Position numbers and translations under genes: made by a program | Assembly: GCA_015350385.1 (NCBI GenBank) | Contig: WNKI01000004.1 | Span: forward strand, 1,238,078-1,302,077 | Direction of reading: 5' to 3' | Length of the DNA: 64,000 bases | From: Aculops lycopersici | Taxonomy: Eukaryota > Arthropoda > Arachnida > Trombidiformes > Eriophyidae | Shown here: one piece after another, positions 53,350 through 64,000 of the stretch | Position numbering within the stretch: the first letter of the stretch is position 1 | Layout: every line of letters begins with the position of its first letter | The notes under the pieces: generated by a model | Told to the model about the DNA's origin: nothing | The model's input: the letters and a program-made list of their open reading frames with translations, nothing else | Database searches by the model: none

Positions 53350-53964
53350 ATGTCCGCTAAACTAGCTCTAGTCCTGTCACTTGTCGCGGGCTTTGCCATG
53401 GCTGCCAACGCCTTTGTGGACACCAGCTTTACTCTTGACCACTACCTACTACACGAAGATTGTGAGATGGTGTTAAACGAGCAAATCACATGGGAGTTGC
53501 ATGCTAGCGTCGTCTACTTGAACATGGCTGGCTACTTCGACAGGCCAACAGTTGCGCGCAATGGTTACGCCAAGTATTTCAAGGATCAATCGCTGGAGGA
53601 GTACAATCATGCCGGAAAGTTCATTGACTATATTAACTCCAGGAATGGAACCGTCAAGCGTATCTCCATTGACGAATCGCCAAAGTCCGATTGGATGTCG
53701 CCAAGAGAGGCTCTAAAGGATGCTATCAAGTTAGAGAAGTTCGTGTTTGCCAAGTTGCGTCACATCCATGATGTTGCTGACTCCAAGTGCCAAGACCCTC
53801 ACCTGACTGACTTCCTAGAAAGCAACTACTTCACTGAACAAGTCGAGTCCATTCAGGAGCTACAAATTATGCTATCCAAGATCCAATCTGCCGACGAGGG
53901 TTCATCGGCTGTCATTGAGCATATGGAAGACAATAGACTAATGAAGGGCAAGAAAGAGTTGTAA
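53350..53964 (+). CDS. secreted ferritin, heavy-chain type (204 aa)
   Basis: Iron-storage and transport ferritin routed through the secretory pathway, as in insects and other arthropods. The start at 53350 gives a signal peptide (MSAKLALVLSLVAGFAMAANA, cleavage near 21). The four-helix ferritin core follows. All ferroxidase residues of the H type are present: Glu in WELHAS, Tyr in VVYL, Glu and His in LEEYNHAG, Glu in KLEKFV and Gln in FTEQVES. It should therefore oxidise Fe(II). Two cysteines (HEDCEM and SKCQD) could form an intersubunit or intrachain disulfide. It is a single exon. ATTAAA lies at 54025-54030. The convergent neighbour is RpS9. No convincing iron-responsive element was found, which would fit transcriptional rather than IRP control, but a 5' UTR exon may be missing. 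Confidence 0.93.
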   Translation: MSAKLALVLSLVAGFAMAANAFVDTSFTLDHYLLHEDCEMVLNEQITWELHASVVYLNMAGYFDRPTVARNGYAKYFKDQSLEEYNHAGKFIDYINSRNGTVKRISIDESPKSDWMSPREALKDAIKLEKFVFAKLRHIHDVADSKCQDPHLTDFLESNYFTEQVESIQELQIMLSKIQSADEGSSAVIEHMEDNRLMKGKKEL

Positions 53965-54024
53965 ATTTGATTTGAGTGTATCCTGGCTTCACGAGGATTA
54001 CTAAGCAAAGCAAACTATCGGGGA

Positions 54025-54030
54025 ATTAAA
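54025..54030 (+). promoter_or_regulatory. poly(A) signal ATTAAA of ferritin
   Basis: Common variant hexamer 60 nt beyond the ferritin stop. Confidence 0.45.
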
Positions 54031-54133
54031 AAGCTTTTCTGTGAAAATTCTATGTGGATAGTCCATCTTCTGAACTTTCAAATTCTCTCATTCATCTAAT
54101 TAGTAATCGATAGTTTTTTAAATATAAATTTAC

Positions 54134-54139
54134 TTTATT
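54134..54139 (-). promoter_or_regulatory. poly(A) signal AATAAA of RpS9
   Basis: Minus-strand canonical hexamer 34 nt beyond the RpS9 stop codon. Confidence 0.65.
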
Positions 54140-54173
54140 ACATTACATCAGTTGATGTAGTAAAGTTATTAGT

Positions 54174-54958
54174 TTACTCCTCGTCATCTCCGTCATCGTC
54201 GCCGCCAGCTCCACCACCTTCAGCAGCCTTCTTGGAGTTCTTCCTCTTTACGCGACCTGGACGACCACCACCAAATGGTGAGTTCAATGAGAAATCAATG
54301 TGCTTCTCCGAGTCTAGTCTGACAACAAACGAGGGCACGTTAACCACCTGCTTCCTGACACGAATGTGACGTTGTCTGATGAGAACACGGGCATGGTGGA
54401 TGCTCTTGGCAAGACCATGCTTGAACACTTGTGTCTGTAGACGCCTCTCCAAGAAATCCTCAATTCTTAGACCTAGCACGTAATCGAGCTTCATTTGTTG
54501 CTCATCCAACACACCAATACGAACTAGACGCCTCAGTAGGGCATTACCTTGGAAAAGACGTCTTGGGTCCTTCTCGTCGAGGGTTAGCAACTCACGAGCA
54601 GCCTTACGGATCTTGGCCAACGTGTACTTGACTCTCCAGACTTCTCTCTTGTTTCGTAGACCAAATTGACCGATCAACTTGAGCTCGGCATCGAGACGCT
54701 CCTTCTCATATGGACGTCTTGGTGTGACGTAGGTTTTACTATGAACTGTCGGTACACGACCCTGTTATGTCATGGTTGCAATAAGATATAGTTTTGATGA
54801 GTGTAACAATATCACAGTTTGATGGTATCACGAAAGTTGGACGATGGGTGATGATATGAAATGAAGGAAGAAATTTGGAGTTAGTTTACTGTTCGGCATT
54901 ATTTGATATTAAATCAAACATCTCTAATCTTGATCTTGTTCCAAGTTACATCAACCAT
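54174..54958 (-). CDS. RpS9: 40S ribosomal protein S9 (198 aa, two exons)
   Basis: Core small-subunit protein (uS4 family) that binds 18S rRNA early in assembly and helps decoding accuracy. Exon 2 (54174-54761) encodes [20 protein letters not shown] through the S4 RNA-binding domain ([31 protein letters not shown]) to the acidic tail GDDDGDDEE. It has no ATG at its start and is preceded on the minus strand by a CAG acceptor. Upstream, 54950-54958 reads ATG GTT GAT followed by a GTAACT donor, giving [12 protein letters not shown], which parallels the fly protein start. The first exon thus carries only nine coding bases and the intron is 188 bp (54762-54949). Joined length is 198 codons plus stop, usual for the family. 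Convergent with ferritin. Confidence 0.94.
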
Positions 54959-57900
54959 TCTTTTTGAAGGATTGATAAACTTCGACCAAGATTCAAGATG
55001 TGAGCAAGTTGCCGACAGGGTCTCTCGACCGTAAATTCTTCACAGTTCCTAAAACAATCTTGACATAGTACTAACCATTTTAAATTTTGTTCTAATAGAT
55101 CCCTCGGGTGAAATATATGGAGCAACCAATTAATGAAGAATGATGAGAATAGTAATAATGAATAACTTGGAATTATAACATGTACCCGAGTTGGGTTTTG
55201 ATATAAAAAAATTCCTTGTGCAACTGCGATGGTCGGGCCGAACATGCGGACACGATGGCGATGGCGGCACCGCTGCATGCACATCTGCACCATGTGCTGC
55301 TGTCTCTGCCGAGCTCTATGCTGACGCATGCGCCTTCGGCCGAGTCCGGAAATCGGCGTGCATGGCGCGCGGATTCAAACAAGCGCTGCGTGCAAAGAGC
55401 TGGAGAGTTTCTTAAATTTTCCGCAAGAGGACACACAGAGTATCACGAGGTGAGTGCGCCATTGATAGCTGCAAAGCTTGCTAGCAATTACCTGAGCGAA
55501 GGCATCCCAACAGGTAGTTTCAAATCCTCAAACAGAGAGTAGCGTTGAAATTTAACCTTGACCATTAATCTTAATGAAGGAGCAGCAGAAAACTTCTCAT
55601 ATCTCTCAAGTCTTTTCCGCAACTATTTACTCCAAAACAATGAGTTAATATCATCGTATTTTTCCTCTTCTCTCTTCATCCCTTGAACATTCCATCTTTG
55701 GTCCAGGATTGGGAAAGAATGATTGCCTTTCCATGATGGTTAGTGTTTATGAGCTAAATCTCTGTTAGTTTGCGTCGTTTTGCAATATATTAACAACCAG
55801 GAATCAAGTGGAGTCAAGGTACATGATTTTTCTGCGGTTCATTTATCCATCAGCAGCAGATTTGCTGGAAATCTCGGCCATGGTTTTCCTCTATCCTAGG
55901 AAGTAAGTGAGTTCTTACTGTTGTACTTGTGATGTATGGAAACTAAATTGGATGAGCGCATTTCCGGTACACTGACACAGTGGAGAGATTAGTTGGAGGG
56001 CCGCAGTCTGACAGCGACTTCCGTTAGCCGAAGGCCTCGCATCAACAGAAATATAAGGAAAGAAATATGATCCTCATATACAATTTCAAATTGGCGACAA
56101 AGAGAGACAGGTTAAATTAACGAAATTTCACAATGATACCTGGACCTCGCACTCGTAGCAGCAAACTAGAACCAGACAACAGGTTGCCTCGCTTTCGTAT
56201 TGCTGCCCCACTAAGGAACTCATTTTGCGCAAGTCGAATTGATCTTATATATCCCTTAGCTATTGTTGCATTGTGTGCAAATTTCCACATCGCTTCTACC
56301 AGTACTCAAGATGTTGGTTTGGCTGCTATTTTGACTTAAAAGCCAACTCTAAAACCGTGAGATGACTTTGAATTGTTTCAACTGGAATTGTTTATGAGAC
56401 TCATAAGAGTTGAGTCGTGATATCGTTTGCTCGAGGGTTCTCTTGTTTCCGTCTCTCTTGACTCTACCTGTACTTGTAGTATCATATTATGATACATGAA
56501 GCCTCTGAATAACCACCCCTTGAAATTTGCTCCGAACTCCACTGATCCAATTCTAACTCTTTTGACTTTGAAGTCCACAAACTAGAGAGGAGAACTTCAG
56601 CAACAAGAAATGTGTTTCGCATGCAACTAATTGTGATTACATTTGCGGTTTACAGGAGCCACAGCAACAAAAGGTTGTTCCAATGACGACTATAACCAAT
56701 TTAATAAAGTTATTGGTAAGGTAATATTGTGATTCCCGCGGCCTTGCGATGGAAAAGATGGTCTTGTTAGAATCGTGCCCAAGGGTATGAGCTGATTACC
56801 TAGGGTATTGCTTTTTACCTGTGAACTTGACTCTCGACTGAAGTCCTTGGATTCTCTTCTTAGTTACTTAGCTGAAGGGGATAGAACAACGGGCAAAAAG
56901 AAGCGACGAAAGTAGCTGAGAGATTTAATACGAAATCTAGATCATAAATTCCAAAGCGAGCAAAGGTAAGCGCATCGGCGACTAAAGTTAGCCGCTTAGT
57001 CTGAGGAGATGAAAGAAAACTGTGGCATCTGATAAGTCGTCACTTTGGTTGTGCCGAAGACTCGCCGCGAGTGATTTGCATTCCCCTTACATGAGAGGTC
57101 TCGTGAGACTCTCGACTGAAGCCTTGAGGTCACTTTCTTTGCACCTCTCGCGAGGATTTGATCCAGATGACTTGTGCTTCGCTTGAAGGATGAGCGTCGC
57201 TTGAAATCAGACAATCAAAGTCTGTTGCCTCTGTTTTTGCTTGTTCCAAGTTCGGTTCGAAACAAAGACTTGGCGAGGCAAATTTGATCAGATTGAAATG
57301 AGTAAAAGTTGGTAGTTGTAACGCAACAGGGAAACCGAATCAATTTCAATTTGGTGCTGCCGGTAGCTGAACGAATGGCATTCGCTAGTTTAAATTGTTG
57401 TAGAAAGAGAGAGAGAGAGAGAGTCTAAGTGAAATTTAGACAAAAAACTAACCTCTCGATGGTCGGAAACTTGGAAGAAAAAACTCTCCCCTCTAAATTC
57501 AAATTGATCTCACCTGAGGCTTTGCATTGATCCAATTTCAGCTACCGAGAACTAGAGAGGTACTGCCACTACTTGTTACCAACTTCATCTTGCCACTGTT
57601 GGCGCCCCGAGTTCACGGTCTTCAATTGGCATCCGCTTACTGGAGCTACGAACGACTTGGTGGCTCATTGATAAGCGTATCAAGTTCATCTGTGGACTTA
57701 TTCTTATTTCACTTGGATGCCCCAACGCCAGCCAAAACTTTTGACCTTCTCCAGTGCAAGAGGATTGAGAGTGCGAGAGAGAGAGAGGTGGAAGTCTAAA
57801 CACTTACTGCCATGATCGACAGCAACGAGTGGCCTCGGTGATACTGAAGCAAGCTCTTGTGCAAATCACTCGCCTGATGAGCTCATGAGAGCAACAACGC

Positions 57901-60249
57901 AACTACCTGTTGACCAACCACTCTCTACCTGTCGGTTTGACTCACTGGCAGTTCATTGGTTTTGATTGGTCCCGATTGAGCTGATGATAGAAGTGATTAC
58001 AGTAGCAACAACAACAACAACAACAACAACAGTGGTTTCAACAAAGAGAGATTCTCTTGTGGCTTGGGTGACGTGATATTGCCGCCACCTTGATTCGAGT
58101 TCACCTTGGTAGTTGTTGCTGCCATCAATTCGGTAAACGAAAGTTTGCGAGTTGCACGAAAGTAAACGAAACTAGAGCATCCGCCGTCGGGGCTACTGTG
58201 TTGCCAAGACCATCATTACCATTCGCCAAAAGTCCAATTGTATCGTCGTAACAAGCGCTCTAGCCGTCGGCATCCCTCGATTAGTCTCTGGTTGTGGTCC
58301 TGTATGCAAATTTCAATGGCAAAAACCACACAACAATCCAAGTGGCTGTTGTTGTTGTTGTTGTCGGCGCGACACGAGTCTGTTGGTCGTTGTGGTGCAC
58401 AAGGTTCCCAACGGAAGCCCGCGAGTGCAAGTCCAATTGAGGGCTCTCGCGCGGCGCCGCCAAGCTAGCTTGGCATGGAGGATGAATGAAGGTCAGGGAT
58501 AAAGAGAGTGGGAGAAAGAGATGGACTCACACGCTTGCAAATGCACAATGAGTTTTGCACAACTGCAAGTTGAGCAACTGCCGCGGCGAGAGGCGAGCAT
58601 CCAGTGGTCAGTGTTGAAAATGAAATTACGCGAGTCCCGCGGCTAGAGAGGTATCAGCATTCTAGCTGCATCACAACAAGCCGCCAATTATCCATTGGAC
58701 ACGCACAAATTTAATCAAGCATGCGAAGCGAAGCTAGCCAATTCGTACCTTTCCCCTCCCTCTATCTGTCTTTATTCGAACACAAGTCTCTATTCAATTT
58801 GGCCACCAGCATCCAATTTCGTCAGCCGAATGGACGGGTGAGAGTATGAGTTTTGAGTGGAGAGGCTGAGATGAGAGTTAATAGGATCAGGAGGATGGGA
58901 TTAGATTAGAATTGGAATGGAATAGTGAGTTTAGTTGGTCACTAGTGGTAGTAGTGAAGGTAAGAGCGCATCTAGAATTCCTCAATTTGATTGGCCTCAA
59001 GTGAAACGACGAAAGGTTTCCCTTTAACCCACTTGTTGCGGTGTGCCACACACGCCGCCAGGTGAGCTCTTGAACTTATGGAAGCTAGAACATCGCGCCG
59101 GCGGCGAAGTCTCGTGTTTCCAATTCTCTCTAACTCCCAACCCTAAGGCTAGCAAAACTTGACCAACTCTCTCAACTTGGCTCTAAAGTTCGGTGGCCGT
59201 ATTTTCCTTTCCCTTCCTTTGCTCTCGCTTTTGAGTCGCGACTCGCGAGTTTTCTCAGTTTTTCAGTTGAGTGCCTATGTTGAGCATATTCCAAACTAAA
59301 GCTACATTGACACTCGCTCAATGAAACTCAATGAAACAGGTGGTTGCGCGGCACCACAACAATTCAGTGTAATGGTAGCGCAACTCGCTACTCGCGTTTT
59401 TCCCAATGTCAATGTCGACTTTTCCTGTTCTGGGTCCGTGAAGATTGGATGGAACTACAGTGTAGATGGAAAGTTTCGGTTCAATTTAGTTGGAGAGTTG
59501 CGCAATTTCTCGAACGGTTTCACCTCGAATGTTTGCTCACTTGCTCACAATGATAACAAATTCGACGTAATGATGATTTCACTTCTCCCCATTTCACTGC
59601 CTTCACTATTTTCATTGTCTCTCTCTCTCTCTCTCCCACTCCCTCGCCCTCGACTCGAGACTATGTATCTGTGTGAGAGATGAAGAGAAAATTACCTTGC
59701 GGTCTGGACGAGTTAACGTTGCGTAACATCACTCTTCGGTGGCATACTCTTTGCAGGTGAAGCAACAAGTGGTTGGCCGGCCAAGAGAGCAAACAAATTG
59801 GGTCCTCTACTGCTGGTAACATAAATGTACCCGCAACAATCTAAACAAATATAAATCAGGAGAATGTAAAGGAAAAAGTCCCACGCACTTGAAAGTCCCT
59901 TTCCAACTTCCACTCAAGCGGCTAGCAGCAAGTTGTAAGTCGCTCTTCAAGTTGTAGCTGTCGATTGTCTCGGTGAGACTGTTGGAACATTATGTAAGAA
60001 CCAACACCGCAATGACATTACGGCGGCACTGCCGACAGAATTTGATGCTGCTCAAATTGCCGGCGCCTATTGTTTCTATTTCCATTCCTTGCTATGGTTG
60101 TGTTAGTTCAGGTTAGCTAAATATTCTCTACTTGCCATGCCCAAAGTAAACAACAACAACAATTTTGATGTCTAAATTTTGATTCATCTCGTCAAAGTTT
60201 ACTTTCGAACTCCACCTTTACCTGTAGCTTCAGTTCCATTGTTTCTGTC
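54959..60249. other. non-coding stretch right of RpS9
   Basis: No recognisable gene. The first part contains the RpS9 promoter. 55210-55400 is a CpG-rich block that differs from its A/T-rich surroundings. (GA)n occurs at about 57404-57423 and (CT)n at about 59618-59637. Open frames are short and overlap on both strands. Confidence 0.45.
58006..58030 (+). repeat. (CAA)n microsatellite
   Basis: Eight uninterrupted CAA units. Confidence 0.9.
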
Positions 60250-60250
60250 C

Positions 60251-60291
<41 letters not shown>

Positions 60292-60295
60292 CTCT
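60250..60295 (+). repeat. (CT)n microsatellite left of gap
   Basis: CT run broken once by TTC, running directly into a run of N. Confidence 0.95.
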
Positions 60296-60315
60296 NNNNN
60301 NNNNNNNNNNNNNNN
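60296..60315. other. assembly gap (20 N)
   Basis: Short N run inside a CT repeat, probably an unresolved microsatellite. Confidence 1.
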
Positions 60316-60500
<185 letters not shown>

Positions 60501-61501
60501 ATGTATCTTCATATCTGTATCTTTGAATCCAGCTGTCACCTGTCAAAACGAAAGAACAAGTGAACACACATTTAGATTAGCTCGCCGAGAACTTCTCCCT
60601 CCCCCTGCTAAATGATCGCTAACTCTGACATAAAGCTCACCTAAATCTCACCCCGTTGTCCCCTTTCGCCTGTGGTTAATAAACTTCTCAGACAAACAGA
60701 ACTATGCTACCTGTTGTTGCTGCTCCAATTCCATCATAACTTTGCAGCCCCTTCGCCTCGAAGATGGACTCAGTGAGCGACCACTGGGCTTTGAGGAAAA
60801 CTGAAAACATTTAGCAACAATGGAGAGTTACTTTCCATCGTGAACCTTGGCGAGTGTCAATCAAAACGCTCACTTGCTCGTCCGCTCAGGTGGCAAGCTC
60901 CATAGAAAGAGCTAAATGTTATGTAATGTTGTGACCTAGAAAACCCCCCATTTTTGACTAACTTCTCCTCTCAACCTTGAATCTCGCTAGCTGACCGCTC
61001 GACTGTCGAGCCTATCGGAAAGCACGACGCACGAAGAAGCGAGAGAGAAATAGAGGAGAACCACAAAAGGTTCGAGTTTCTCGGAGGCTGGGGATCAATA
61101 ACATGGAAAGTTGAGTTGCGCATGCAAATTGAAGCGCGCGAGTTTCATTGTGTTAGCTTTCCGCCGCCAGAAACCACCTGTAGAATTCGTGGCTGATTGT
61201 TACATCTATCGCCTGTCAAATCTTGGTTTTTTCAAAGCATACGACGTTCACTTGTGCCACGGCAACAGGTAGTCAGCCACAGGTGGTGATGGTGGTGGCG
61301 GCGGCATCGATGAACTACCGCTACCACCAAATTGATGGCGCTGGCTGCTTAAATGGAGACTCGATACCTGGGAACATGTAACATGGAAAATTTAGTCTTC
61401 CTTGGCCGTCAATTTGAATATCATATTAACGTTTCCCTCCTTCGCTGTCGTCTTGAGAGTTGCCCTAAACTTGTGCTTGAGAAGAGAGGCAAATTGAAAG
61501 C

Positions 61502-61714
61502 TCAATGCCAACCACCAGTTGCTAGCAGTTTTCCCTCCTCACGATTAGCAAGCTTTTCATTCACATTCTCGTTTTCATTTATCTCGCGCCACTTGGCCCA
61601 AAGATTGACCGTTTGTTGCGCTTCCTCAATAGCGTCGGTCTCCTCGATAAACCGACTCTCAATGGCACACATTTCACGCCTCGAACCTGAGCGCATCATC
61701 GACATTTGATTCAT
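61502..61714 (-). CDS. possible coding exon, unrecognised
   Basis: Minus-strand ATG frame of 70 codons, MNQMSMMRSGSRREM, then a helix-prone charged stretch with ESRFIEETDAIEEAQQ and NLWAKWREINENENVNEKLA. Its composition is more protein-like than that of neighbouring open frames. It matches no family I know. It could be a first exon ending at a donor near GTGGTTGG, but this donor is weak and no partner exon was identified. Confidence 0.22.
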   Translation of the reverse strand: MNQMSMMRSGSRREMCAIESRFIEETDAIEEAQQTVNLWAKWREINENENVNEKLANREEGKLLATGGWH

Positions 61715-63516
61715 ACGAGTCGCAGCAGTGGCAACAACAACAGAGGCAGCACTAGTAACAATGACCGAATATCAAATCAACTGGCAAGACTCTTACCTGT
61801 GCAAAAATTGAGCGTTCTGGGCAGTAAGTGCAGCGGCAGCCACAACAGTCAGGTGAGATTATGATGCTGCCGCGAACACAATCATCCTGTGATCCAAATA
61901 CATTAAACGACGCAATCGCCACACTAAGCGAGTTAGCCCCTTTACCGGATAAGGAGAGGGAGAGGAAAAACTTGGAGCGGTTCTAGCCTCGAGTGGCACT
62001 ACAGACAATCTTGTTTCTCTTTGCGGCGCCTCCAGACATTCGGGGCAGGTAATCGAGTTGTTGTTGTTATGCTGCTCATCTTTGGTTTACCTCTTTGACA
62101 CCACGGATTGTTGCGTAACCTAGCCACTCAACTCGGTTAAAGTTGCTGCACGTCGATAGTTCATAACTTGACAACATCTCTCTTTCTTTGTACCTCTGGC
62201 CTCTTGTTGCGAGAAGCGCCATTAGAACTACTTGATGGGCTAATCGCTCTCACCTAGATCAGCGTCTCTGATCTCCACCCATTAATGCCATTAGCGTTGG
62301 CATTGACGCATGAGTCGAGGCGAGGAGAGCAACTTGGAATGGAAGTGATAAGTGTTGATGGAATACAATTGGGATCAGAGCGAGAGATGTTGTACGGCAG
62401 ACAGAAAGCGAGAAGTCGATCAAAAGGAAGGTTCTCATTCAATTTGATTCGCTTGCAATTTTTTTATATATATATCTCTACCTCTCCTGCCGCTGACTAG
62501 CTGATTCGATGAATTCAAGTTTGAGCCGACAAGCTCCAATATGAAGATGCCCGGAGGAAAAGTGGCCTTGCCATTGGAAGCGATAGTGTGAAACTGACAA
62601 CCAAGTAGGTAGGCAATTGAAACGTCGACGCCATTAAGTCACTACAACGGCACAGGAAATTAGATCAATTTAAGTGGTCTCGTCAATCTGCTTGCTGATA
62701 TACTTTGCATTTTTCATGTTCTAGGAAAGGAAACTTGTATGCTATCTAACTATCCTCGCATATCTCAGAACGACCATGGCAATTTGCAACCATCAGTAGA
62801 GGCTCGAAGCAACAAGTGCTGCTCCCATTTCTCCAAACCACTTCCCTGAGAAAAACTCAATTTGTGTGAATGTGCTTTACCTTGAAATAAACCCCACCAG
62901 ACTTGAACCTTTTAATTTGTGTTGCGCCGAAACAGAGAGGATCCCATTGACGAGAGAAGAACAACAATCAGGAAAAAATAAGAACCATAGAAAACAATCT
63001 TACAAAACTCTCGTGTGAATTATGAGGATATCAATTATGAGAGAATCTACTTCTTTTGCCGGCCGCAAGGTGGCAATTAAATGACAATTAGTCGCTCGGG
63101 TGTACACTTGCGAGCTGGAGGCTCGTCAACAATTGTTAGTGGTGCCATATTAACGAGCAAATTATGGGCAGCGCTTTAGTTTAGCCAAACTCCTTGTGAG
63201 CTAGCCAGCTCTCGCAAAGCGATTACGTTGCGAGAGTGACAATTTGCATGTCTTGCTCCGTCTCATTGATGCCGTCCAAGCTAGTTAACTACCTGTGTTT
63301 CACCTATGTCCATGTTTGCTGGAAACAGGTGGACTCAAACAGGTGGATTTTTTCTTACTTACCGACGGTCGCTTGAAAGTTGGTGCGCGAAATCCGGCCA
63401 ACGTCTCTGGATAAGCGCGAGGTGGACAAAACCATCGGCGGAGTTGAAATTTAGTTAGTCTTGGACTTACTCGGTTAACATTCGTGCGTTAGGTTATGTT
63501 AGAATCTAAAACTCAG

Positions 63517-63653
63517 CGCAAAATACAACCGACTTGTACGAAGAGACCGATCGTACAGTGAAAATCGTACAGCTGCCCGCCGGAGATCGCATTTCAAGGC
63601 CAGCTATCAGTTGCTGCCCTATAAAGTTGCGGTCTGTAGAGCCGACGTCGCCG
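63517..63653 (+). CDS. possible internal coding exon, unrecognised
   Basis: Bounded by CTCAG on the left and a good donor (CCG then GTAAGA) on the right. One frame is open throughout and reads DLYEETDRTVKIVQLPAGD and onward to LRSVEPTSP. There is no ATG, so it would be internal. No domain recognised, and any partner exon would lie beyond the window. Confidence 0.22.
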
Positions 63654-64000
63654 GTAAGAAAAGCTAACGGTAAATCCTTGCGGATAGTTAGACTTACTGT
63701 AAAACTCAAGCAGCAACAGCAACAACAACAAGTGGGAGGAGTTCCCGTTGCAAGCTGCGCCAGTTGCGCAACGGAACTCGCTACGCCCACCTGTTGCCTC
63801 CCCCTCATGAGCCATAGGATTTGGCTTGCAAGGCCAAACGTTATAACGGGAAAACAAGAAGAAGGGGGAATGAAGAAGAGGAGATGGACATAACAAGTGG
63901 CCGTTGGAGCCCCGCGTAACGGCACTAGCGGCCAATGGAAAATAAGCAAGCTAACGGGAAAGAAAAGAACAATTTCGCTAGAGTTGGCCTTTGAGTTGGA

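Overview
The window is nuclear DNA from an animal, most likely an arthropod. It carries a six-exon Rdl-type GABA-gated chloride channel gene with GT-AG introns, a secreted ferritin, cyclin A, ORC1, NUS1, PTCD1, an equilibrative nucleoside transporter, ribosomal protein S9 and several Tc1/mariner and hAT elements. The Rdl gene and the pairing of secreted ferritin with a short-intron, intron-poor gene style would fit a mite, but that assignment is a guess. Two runs of N (21278-21634 and 60296-60315) show a draft assembly. No CRISPR array, operon, rRNA or convincing tRNA gene is visible.

Left part (1-10.1 kb): a small orphan secreted protein on the minus strand, then a transposon-rich stretch. 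It holds a complete Tc1-like element with an intact transposase and TA-flanked inverted repeats (3527-4920). It also holds a TA-flanked non-autonomous element (5787-6904) into which a hAT MITE with a perfect 8-bp target duplication has jumped (6100-6516). Next comes an intronless gene for an unusual RING - chromodomain - RING-like protein (7510-8784), followed by a deleted mariner-like element that keeps only the N-terminal DNA-binding part of its transposase (9356-10064).

Middle (10.1-37 kb): two long stretches without recognisable coding sequence (about 12.6 kb and 8.5 kb) flank a convergent pair. One member is a 1302-residue low-complexity membrane protein with glycosaminoglycan-type Ser-Gly sites (22693-26601, +); the other is cyclin A (27033-28541, -).

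Right-centre (37-55 kb): a gene-dense cluster. The Rdl-type channel (37068-42100, +) has glutamine at the M2 2' position, where insect Rdl has alanine. It is followed by an ENT nucleoside transporter (+), a CCPG1/PBXIP1-like ER-phagy-receptor candidate (-), an ORC1 that starts at its AAA+ domain and lacks the BAH domain (+), NUS1 (-), PTCD1 (+), secreted ferritin (+) and RpS9 (-, with a 9-nt coding first exon). Genes alternate in convergent and divergent pairs with gaps as small as 48 bp. Ten of the twelve host genes show no intron in their coding region.

Right end (55-64 kb): mostly non-coding DNA with (CT)n/(GA)n microsatellites and two weak candidate exons.

Many apparent ORFs in this window begin at TTG. 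All starts given here were moved to the first plausible ATG.
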